In this document: in pieces, positions 1 through 7,407 of the stretch | Numbering within the stretch: position 1 is the stretch's first letter | Layout: each line of letters opens with the position of its first letter | Assembly (NCBI GenBank): GCA_008931825.1 | Contig: QXVZ01015350.1 | Span: 769-21,174, forward strand | DNA from: Phallusia fumigata | Lineage: Eukaryota > Chordata > Ascidiacea > Phlebobranchia > Ascidiidae | DNA: 20,406 nt | Direction: 5' to 3' | The notes under the pieces: model-generated | Databases searched by the model: none | The model's input: the letters and a program-made list of their open reading frames with translations, nothing else | What the model was told of the DNA's origin: nothing | Position numbers and translations under genes: made by a program

Positions 1-703
1 ATGACTTCGAAATGCAGATAGAAGTTTTGTTTTCCGAAGGAGAGACAATGCCCAAATTATTCAATATTAATTAATCAGGTGTTTAATTAATAAACAACGT
101 TGAAATAGAAGCTGCTTTAAAAGGAATAAGTCTGGTTTAAACATTTATTCGTTGCAAAAGGTTAATGAAAAGCGAAACGCATCTTCTCACAATGATAGCT
201 ATTTCCTGTCCACTAATTTTTGTTGATTAGTTCGTCACGATCGCACAAAAAACGTGAGCTCGCAGTCTGTTTTTGAAAACTACTTGCATTGTGCATATAC
301 TAAACCTTCGCTAAAGCTTGAACACTTTCCAAATGAAGAGGCAAGCAAAAATTTGTAGTAAAAAGTTTTGTTTATTATCAGCTGTGTAAATGGACCATAT
401 ATAGCCATGTTATGGAGGATTGGAATTAAACGTGCATACTTTTTGTTTACATAGCACTTGCGTGGACAAATATTTTACAATTTAATTAAGTCCTGAATAC
501 AACGATACAAAGTTGCCTACTGTTTATCAAGTACCGCAATTGGCTTCGAGATCAGCACATACAACATGATGTGCACTGCTTACAAAACAGAAACATGAAA
601 CCAAAGCCAGGATACAAATGAACCGAGAAGTCACTGAACTATCACACAGCAGTAAGAAAACTGAAATATTGAAATAGGCCAAAACCGGATATAGTACAAG
701 GTT
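1..703. other. 3' flank of DPY30, no second gene seen
   Basis: No coding exon is supported in this stretch on either strand. It begins at the DPY30 stop codon read on the minus strand and should hold that gene's 3' UTR. Minus-strand AATAAA hexamers (TTTATT on the plus strand) occur at 371-376 and 144-149 and are candidate poly(A) signals. Neither can be chosen from the sequence alone. Confidence 0.5.
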
Positions 704-3181
704 CTATTCCTTGGGGACTCCAGCCTTAAACTCATCTTTGTTTTTCAAAAGATATGCAGCAAGGTATTCAATCGGGTTGGGTGGCCTGAAACAAAGGGCA
801 TCATAACCAAACAGCTTGAAAGCAAACAATTGGATGGTAATATTCAATACATTTAATCTTTACATTAGTTTTGCAAAATTATTTGTGGATATTTGCCACA
901 CAGCGTTAAACCACAATGCTTGCAGTTTTCTTCATGTGCTTTTTGTTAATTACGAGATTTAATACAGCAAGTTTACAAAATCCACTTTGTCCACACTGCT
1001 GAGCAATGAAGTTGGACAATAATAAAAAGCACAAATCAATACAATCAATCGAAACATCTTGGTTCCACTAATTGTTGACAAACAGTCAGCTAGAGATTGG
1101 GCATCCAGTAAAATGAAATGAGAAAGAGTGGCTATCCCACACAAAAAATAAAAACATTATCTCACCGTTCCTTGGCCAGGGTTGACAAACCAGAAAGCAA
1201 AATGGGTACAACTGTTTGATCCAGATAAGCCCGAGTCGGCAAAGCTTGCAGCTCCACTGTATTAGGAGTCTTAGTCACTGCTTCTTTCTCCGCATTGACA
1301 ATTTCCTGTGGTAGTAATAGGTAAAGCTTTAGAAGTGTTTGACCAGTCACCCCATAAAGTGCTTCAAATGAAATACTCACTTGGACTCCAGCTGCTGGAC
1401 TTGGCTCTGTTGGTGGAGCGGGAGCAGCCGGTGCAGCTTCCTGCTGCTGAATAGGTAAAAAGTTTTACAAAATTTTTCATCTACACCTAACCCCATGTAA
1501 CAAAAATACAAGAGCAAGCACGTTTGTTTTGTTAGGTTGTGTTTTTTCTTCAAATAAAACTGTGCAGTATCATTTGAAAAAAAACACAACAAAAAATCAA
1601 TAACCATAACCCAAATACAGCAATCAGTGGCGAACTCGATACGACTATTTTTGTTTCTTTACAACTTAACCACCAACCAAAAATCTACAATAAACAAATA
1701 AAGGTGAAATGTCATAAAATACTTCAAATTATATCAACTAATAAAATAGAATGTTTTAGGTGACTTACTCGATTAAATATTGCTGTTTTTTAATTTTTAT
1801 GTCTTGGGCCGGTGAGTAAACAGATGGGACAATTGGGGTCAAAAGGTACAGTACACAACTTCAGATACCCATCTATCACACGTACCAATTAAAAAAAATG
1901 ACTTCTTATGGCCAAACATTTTTTTGTAGGGAACAAACTGACAATAGACAAAAAACAGGGTGAAAACAATATGTGTCCCCTTAATGGAAGAGGACTCACA
2001 AAAAAGAGTATTTTGAAACAGTTATTACTTCAGGTTCTTGTGCAGGAGGAGCAGCAGCGTTGTCTGCTTCCATTGGTGTTTCTGCAGGGGGTGCAGTTGT
2101 TGCTTCAGCTAAAACAAGTTTGTTTACTACATGAAAAAATATTTTGACAATTTTTTCGTGCCTAATTACGTCATTATAATGACTCAAATTAATTTATATT
2201 AGCTACAAATTTCAAACAAAAATCCTGGAAGTCGGGAAAGTAATTTGGAAACATTCGTGGGAGGAAACCCTATTTGTGACTAGGGTTCCTCTATTGCCCA
2301 GATTTTTTCATTCCCGGTATTCAGAAAGTAAAAAAACAATTTTCCGGGATCCTGACAAAATTGTTTCCAATTTTTCGCGACTAATTATGTCATTGCAACA
2401 ACTAAAATTAGTTTATGTCAGCAAAAAAACATTTAATTTAGCGGGTTTTGTCACGTAACATCATTTTTTTAAAGCTACAAGCCCACAGATATTTGCGTAA
2501 ATTTTCAAAAATAAATTGATCTCAAGTGCGATTAACATCAAGTTTGATCAAAAAAATACATGACAAGGGGATTTTTTTATTTATAACAATCAAAGGCAAA
2601 AATACGATAAAATTAGCCACTTCTGAATTAGTTTTGCATTGTTTACATGTTCCCGGGAATTCGAAACAAAATTTCTGGGATTCGGGAACGTAATTTTTCC
2701 GGGAAATCCCATGAATTTCCCATCAAAACATTCCCGGGAGGGAACCCTATTTGTGACCCATGTTGTAAGTAAACAAACCAACTTTTGTAACATGTACATA
2801 TAAGCTGCAAAACAGTTATAGAAATAGTGCCACATCAAGGTCAGATTTGGATATTTGCAAGCTTGAAGCACAAGATTTTTAATACCTTTGCCAGAGGTCA
2901 GACAGGCCTTTTTGAGAACAATTTGTATGCATTAGTTTGATAGGTCAATAATTATTTCCTGAAAATGCGTTTTGTTATTCCCCAAAACGTGGAACATTTA
3001 ACAGTTGCAAATGGAAAAAATGATTGAAGAAGCACAGACATAGGTTTTTCAGGTGGAGACAAGTGCCCACTCTGGGATAAGTGAAAAAAACAAAATATTG
3101 TATGTTGCCAATACAAAGCGTTAACTTGCCAAATAACGGAAAAATTGCAAAAATAAAAGGACAAAACTCACCGTCAGCCAT
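704..3181 (-). CDS. DPY30: DPY30 homologue, core subunit of MLL/SET1 histone H3K4 methyltransferase complexes
   Basis: Five exons, read downward: 3172-3181, 2029-2108, 1381-1446, 1166-1305 and 704-785, all with GT..AG borders and matching phases. The product is 125 residues with a TAG stop. The Dpy-30 motif covers about residues 70-113, with the block [19 protein letters not shown], then [19 protein letters not shown], the family's dimerisation helices that bind ASH2L in the nucleus. Residues 5-51 form an Ala/Pro/Glu-rich leader with no clear match to the vertebrate protein, probably disordered; the total is somewhat longer than the 99-residue human protein. Exon 1 is only 10 nt (M-A-D plus one base). 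Exon 3 starts at a run of CAG triplets, so tandem acceptors could add or drop glutamines. The start is supported by an acceptor-like site 9 nt upstream. Confidence 0.95.
1945..1997. repeat. Fragment of a dispersed repeat (shared with 11920-11983)
   Basis: The segment GTGAAAACAATATGTGTCCCC at 1960-1980, preceded by an A-rich stretch and followed by a degenerate copy of a GTCCCCTT/AAGGGGAC hairpin, recurs at 11936-11970. It lies in DPY30 intron 2, next to exon 2. The two loci are 10 kb apart and otherwise unrelated, so this is an interspersed element, here as a decayed 3' end. Confidence 0.6.
2130..2790. repeat. Decayed composite repeat in DPY30 intron 1
   Basis: Several related blocks are visible. 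AACCCTATTTGTGAC ends two copies, at 2266-2280 and 2743-2757, each preceded by similar CGGGAA..GTAATTT sequence (about 2215-2260 and 2665-2740). A second internal similarity pairs about 2147-2202 with 2368-2422 (AATTTTTTCGTGCCTAATTACGTCATT against AATTTTTCGCGACTAATTATGTCATT). An inverted repeat, GAGGAAACCCTA at 2261-2272 and TAGGGTTCCTC at 2281-2291, sits in the middle. The pattern suggests nested or head-to-head copies of a small non-coding mobile element. No transposase frame is present. Confidence 0.55.
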
Positions 3182-3190
3182 CGTTACCGT

Positions 3191-3205
3191 CTGTAAAGAT
3201 GAAGA
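3191..3205 (-). promoter_or_regulatory. Acceptor-like site just upstream of the DPY30 start (possible SL trans-splice site)
   Basis: On the minus strand a pyrimidine-rich run (TTCATCTTTACAG) ends in AG at 3192-3191, leaving a 9-nt leader before the ATG at 3181. No donor-bearing upstream exon is visible. In ascidians many mRNAs receive a spliced leader at exactly such sites. It could equally be the acceptor of an ordinary 5' UTR intron. Confidence 0.45.
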
Positions 3206-4001
3206 CAATCAACGCAAAAAATCCTAAACCTAGAGAGCTTCGACTTTTCTCTTTCGCATTAAAATTGCTGGCAATTGCTTTAAATATCAAGTCATTTTAA
3301 AAATACACATTGTGAAAGAAGTAAAACTGCATTATACAATATTTAAATGAACATGTACACATTAATTAAGTTTAAAATAATTAACCATTTTCCAAAAATG
3401 ATTGTGAGGTTGCGGATTAGTAAAATATGTAACCGCGTTCTTGGGCGACGAAACGAAGCGGAAAATATGTGCAAATGCCGGCTGGTCATCTAATGCGCGA
3501 CCTTTTTTGTGCAAACAACACGAAAAGACCTGCGCTTCAGTTTTCCACTTGTTTGATATTTCGATACACTGCCAAATACATTTTAGAATGAGCTGTGGTT
3601 TGAATACGTGAGTTGTTTGCTGCTGTGGGGTTGATATTTTATAAGAGACCACTGGCCATTGAGGGGGAAAAGGAAGTATTTGTTTTGATATATAGCCTCT
3701 ATCTTAGGAGCAGACCAAAACAAAGCAGAGGGTGTCAAAGATAAATGACTACCATCGCGTTTGGCCTCGACTCTCGAACAATATATGTTTTTACGCTTAA
3801 TGATTGTTATTGCGGACCGATATTAATCTTCATACCAAGCTATAGTATTTAGTAGATACAACGAACTGGTAATTGCCTGTGTTTCAAATATTTAGTTGTT
3901 CAACTTCAAGAGTTGCTTTTTTACATCGAAAAATATCGATTCGGGCAAAATATGAAACAGTTTACTTGACACCGTAACACCGTTAAAAGGGTATAGCCTA
4001 C
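3206..4001. other. Intergenic stretch between DPY30 and the ependymin-related gene
   Basis: No conserved coding exon is seen. On the minus strand it should hold the DPY30 promoter and the 3' UTR of the next gene. A 96-codon open frame at 3362-3652 lacks recognisable motifs and splice logic and is not called. Confidence 0.4.
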
Positions 4002-4730
4002 TCAGTCCAGCTCTACATTGTGTTGACTGACCACCAAGGATGGCAGTGCGTAAGGTATGGTAGGGTCTCGCGGTGCGCCCTTGGGACCAAGGTATGTCGT
4101 ACGCACAACTGAATATGTACCGTGCCCTACTGTCATCCCTGATGACCACTCTGTTGACTGGCGCGTCGTTAAGGTAATCGCGCTGTATAAAACGCGTCAG
4201 TGATTCATTTTTTCCGACAATTGTATTATGTTTTTTGATAAAAAAATTTTCCTCCGTGTTTGGGTTTGAGACCTGCTTGAGTTGCTGACACAGAACAACA
4301 AGCGTTTTTGCGAACATGGATAAAGTTACATTCCTAGTGGTTACGACACCGCGGTGGCAAGGACCCGAAGTTTTNAGTTCATCGGCTTGTGGCCGGGTGG
4401 CGTTTTCTTGTATCTCTTCAATGAAGCTGACTTTCTCTTCAATGGCGTCGTAGGAAAAGAATCCGGAACGATAAAAACTGGTTTCGTGGTCGTGCTGTGA
4501 GTTTAAACACGTTGGAAGCACATGAAGTAAAGCTATATTACGTCTATATACTTACCATGTTAGCCGCGGCCTGGAAGTGCATCGGTGCGGCTAAAAAATA
4601 ACACGTCAAGATGTGATGTCCGAATTACAGTCAAGCAAGATATTGATAGGCTGTACTTACCACACCCATGTTCGCCTTGTGCATGGACGAACACCACGCC
4701 GAACACAAGAAGCAAGATGCTTTTTAACAT
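4002..4730 (-). CDS. Ependymin-related secreted protein, interrupted by a sequence gap
   Basis: Exon 1 (4661-4730) encodes MLKSILLLVFGVVFVHAQG, a clear signal peptide, then a Cys. Exon 2 (4556-4590) gives AAPMHFQAAANM. Exon 3 runs from 4494 to the N at 4375 and carries FYRSGFFSYDAIEEKVSFIEE, the ependymin hallmark pattern (aromatic-x-x-G..YD..xxxVxxxEE). Exon sizes and phases for exons 1 and 2 (70/35 nt) match the neighbouring plus-strand paralogue (67/35 nt, same phases). Beyond the gap, a frame at 4002-4182 behind an acceptor (TTTTATACAG) ends in TGA after 59 codons and resembles an ependymin C terminus (GTYSVVRTT..then DP..P). I assign it as the last exon with less certainty. At least one middle exon, with conserved Cys, must lie in the gap. 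Ependymin-family proteins are secreted, calcium- and lipid-associated; the role here is unknown. Confidence 0.72.
4375..4375. other. Single N: contig join inside exon 3 of the ependymin-related gene
   Basis: The ependymin reading is good up to 4376 (read downward) and unrelated immediately after 4375, with no acceptor or donor at the break. One N therefore stands for a gap of unknown length. Confidence 0.8.
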
Positions 4731-5639
4731 ATTGCTTATCGGTCTTTGTCAATGTCTCTGCAGATTTTTACAGCTCTACGACATATACAAACACATGTTA
4801 AATTTATTCTTGACCGTTTTTAACTAATTTGACTTCCAAAGCTCTCCTGGTCTGTACATGATACTATGCAAATAAGCATTTCCCCTGATGTACAATAAAT
4901 TTAACTTCACTGTATATTTTTGCCTTCGTGTTACCACTATTGCAACTCTTGACTGCTGCATTTCATGGCTGCAAACCAAATCACTGCTGAATGTTATTGG
5001 GTAACAATCACATGATACTTTGCACGGAAACAAACGCCCTTGTGTTTCGAAATCGATCGCGTGTTTGCAGGTCTTTAACCTACTAGCACCTAGGACCAAT
5101 CAACCTGTTTGTACAGTTTGGTAATGTGTAATCAAGTAGCAGAACGACTGGCACCGATTGTTTGGTTGTGGTGTCATGGAAGTTTACTAAATTCGTTAAC
5201 ACCGAAGTGCCATCATGTGATTTTCACTGGGTAACCTCACCTACTGAGCGCCTATTTTGCAACTGGAAAATGCAACTCATTATTTGCACTTTGAGTTGCC
5301 GCTGCAAGCTGTAGGTGGCCTGCATAAAGCTGGAGGCAGAACCACTGGCACTGAGTGTTTGGTTGTGGTGTCATGGAAGTTTACTAAATTCGTTAACACC
5401 GAAGGCCATCATGTGATTTTCACTAGGTAATCTCACCTATAGTGAGCGCCTATTTCGCAACTGGAAAATGCAACTCATTATTTGCACTTTGAGTTGCCGC
5501 TGCAAGCTGTAGGTGGCCTGCAAAAAGCTGTTTATTGAGACTGCAAACTAGTAAGAGGACAGTGCCTTGATTTGACGTTTGATTTATACGGTTTCAGATT
5601 GTATGCTGCGTAAGGTACAGAAAAACTGTTGATAAAAAC
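4731..5639. promoter_or_regulatory. Shared upstream region of two divergent ependymin-related genes
   Basis: The start codons of the two divergent genes at 4730 (-) and 5640 (+) are 909 bp apart, so this stretch must hold both promoters. No coding exon is seen. It contains the 197-bp tandem duplication described separately, and repeated TCACATGA/CATGTGA-like words (for example about 5005-5015, 5213-5222 and 5408-5417). Which words act as binding sites cannot be judged from sequence alone. Confidence 0.5.
5141..5530. repeat. Two-copy tandem duplication, period about 197 bp
   Basis: Copy 1 (about 5141-5332) starts AGAACGACTGGCACCGATTG; copy 2 (about 5338-5530) starts AGAACCACTGGCACTGAGTG. They differ by scattered substitutions and small indels. 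Both contain GTCATGGAAGTTTACTAAAT, CATCATGTGATTTTCACT and TGCAAGCTGTAGGTGGCCTG. No N lies between them, so unlike the duplications at 8667 and 11737 this one looks real. Confidence 0.93.
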
Positions 5640-7406
5640 ATGCGTGTTTTGGTTTGTCTTCTTGCTTTCGTCTGTGCTACGGCAGCCAGACCTCGGGCAT
5701 CATGTGGTAAGTTATTACAGCTATGCTCAACGGCAAACTTGTATGTTAGTTTTATTTGTTCAACTTTCCGATTCTTGAATTGATGATCATGCAGAACAAG
5801 TGACTGTTAAAGGGCATAAGAGTCATTAACGCCACAAATCGAGATGTTTGATAGGTAGCATTGTAAAAAATATTACAAATCAGAAGCTTGCATTTAAATA
5901 TCCAACTAAATAATAAATAAACCTCCCTTCTGTTGTGCATTTTGGTTTCGTCGGCGAAGTAATCGTTACCAATTTGGAATGGCGGCTGTTTTAACTGTCG
6001 TTTAATTATTTTGCAGAGGCACCGCGGTTATGGGAGGCAAGGGTGATGGGGGTAAGTAAATAGCTGCCTAGAGCTTCTTAGACTCGTTTTAACACTTAGT
6101 TCGATTAACCCCGAAGGATTGGCCGGTCAGCGAGTGATGTATTTTAACGAAGAGTTCATTGAACGCATGTTCAATACTTGCAGTGTTTGTCCGTTGTTTT
6201 AATTTTATCCTTTATGATCGTAACAACGACCGAATGCATTGTGCTTATAACGAGTCCACCGTTGTGTTACCTGCCTTATGCTCAGGCAAACATAGGCGAC
6301 CGAGACAGGGTTAGAACCCACAACCTTGCGAGTACAAGGCAGTCGCACTAAGCACTTCGCCATCTTGGCGGCAAAGTATTTTTTTGTGCTTCAAATCAAT
6401 CTCTTCTATTAATAGTGGTAACTTTCAACAACATCTTGAATGTTGTTCGTTGATTTTATTATTCTCACAATGTTTTTATATTCACTCGAAAATATTCTCG
6501 AAAGGGGCCATGTCCCCCCCCCAAAAAATTTTTTTTTTCAAAATTGTACATTGAAGTAGGCTACTCCTGAAAAAAATCCCTAAGTTTTAAATTAGGGGAT
6601 ACTTGCCCCCCTCTCCAAATTTTGGGCTGGCTACGCTATTGCCGTTAAGCTGTCATTGCAATTACGTTGCATAATTTTTTTTTGTCGGATTTTTCATAGT
6701 ATTTCATTGCACTCATGTCGCTTAAGTTTACTGCTCAGACAAACATAATACCAAAGTTTAAGAACAGCCGACTCAATCAGCGCATTCCCATTAACCCGTT
6801 TTAAGCATGTTGCGTGAACAGGTGGATCACCGCACTCATTTCTACACGCGAGGAGCTATGGCTTACGACAGAGAGAATGAGCGTGTTCGACTGGTTGAAG
6901 ACCTCGATGTCAATAGCACAGAAACTCGCTACGACTCCTTGTATCTGTACAAACAGGTTTGTTCCCATTCTAACTTTATACTAATTAATACGTTCGAAGT
7001 CATTAGCCAGGCCATATATGGCAATTTTGCTGACTCTGACCGTTTTACCTAATTTAGAATTACAAAATAAGCGTATTTTCTAATCTGATACATTAAATGA
7101 CATTTTTTCGGAGGCAACTTAACTTTTTTATTGCTTGGCCATACAGGCCTATACTTTTATCAGCTTGTCAAAAAGCATGCTATTTACTGCTGTTTTTACG
7201 AAGAAATACAATTTAATATGCTACAGAATTAATTTAAGCCCGACCCTCATCGACAATATGTTATATTTTCACCCTCTGCTGTAAATAAACCACATCCTAG
7301 GGAATGTTACGATTCTTAAATACAGTTTTTAGTTTAGTTTGGGCGTCTTTAAAATCCTTCAAGACCATTTTTTTGTGAATTTTGAATTTTAGGATGCTCA
7401 CTACCG
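5640..7406 (+). CDS. Ependymin-related secreted protein, 3' end lost in a gap
   Basis: Exon 1 (5640-5706) encodes MRVLVCLLAFVCATAARPRA, a signal peptide, then S-C. Exon 2 (6017-6051) gives EAPRLWEARVMG, matching the family's C-x-x-P-x-LWE region. Exon 3 (6822-6956) gives HFYTRGAMAYDRENERVRLVE, then a possible N-glycosylation site (NST) and YDSLYLYKQ, the typical ependymin core. Exon 4 starts at 7393 (DAHYR) and is cut by the N at 7407. Only about 84 residues are visible of a family that usually has about 200, so roughly half is missing. Intron positions and phases match the divergent minus-strand gene, so the two arose by duplication. Introns here are long (about 310, 770 and 436 bp); intron 2 contains a SINE and a C-rich repeat. 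Confidence 0.87.
6190..6375 (-). mobile_element. tRNA-derived SINE-like element
   Basis: Read on the minus strand, a polymerase III A box (TGGCGAAGTGC, plus-strand 6352-6362) is followed after 33 bp by a B box (GGTTCTAACCC, 6308-6318), the spacing of a tRNA. The intervening part (CTTGTACTCGCAAGGTTGTG) resembles an anticodon arm and variable region. The sequence then continues into a non-tRNA body instead of ending in an acceptor stem, which is typical of SINEs and not of a functional tRNA gene. It lies antisense within intron 2 of the plus-strand ependymin-related gene. Outer limits are estimates; I did not find a convincing target-site duplication. Confidence 0.7.
6503..6645. repeat. C-rich dispersed-repeat-like block with two diverged units
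   Basis: Two units, GGGGCCATGTCCCCCCCCCA at 6504-6523 and GGGGATACTTGCCCCCCTCT at 6596-6615, are each followed by AAATTTT-type sequence. The second runs on into TTTTGGGCTGGCTACGCTAT, a phrase I associate with common interspersed repeats of marine invertebrates (from memory, not checked). It lies in an intron, 3' of the SINE. Confidence 0.45.
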
Positions 7407-7407
7407 N
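7407..7407. other. Single N: contig join that fuses two unrelated gene ends
   Basis: Left of the N is a plus-strand ependymin exon (from 7393); right of it is a minus-strand COQ8 exon (to 7499). Both are cut mid-exon, and the COQ8 frame meets a stop within two codons across the join. The missing 3' parts of two convergent genes must lie here. Confidence 0.88.

Noticed and set aside
3362-3652. A 96-codon open frame on the minus strand
   Set aside because: It shows no recognisable family motif, signal peptide or splice context, and AT-rich intergenic sequence gives frames of this length by chance.
3892-4521. One 209-codon gene across N4375 on the minus strand
   Set aside because: Only the part right of the N is ependymin-like. 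The frame runs through an intron border at 4494/4495 at its start and through a contig join, and the correct C-terminal reading at 4002-4182 is in a different frame.
6300-6372. A functional tRNA gene on the minus strand
   Set aside because: A and B boxes are present, but I cannot pair an acceptor stem, and the sequence continues into a non-tRNA body, which fits a SINE better.
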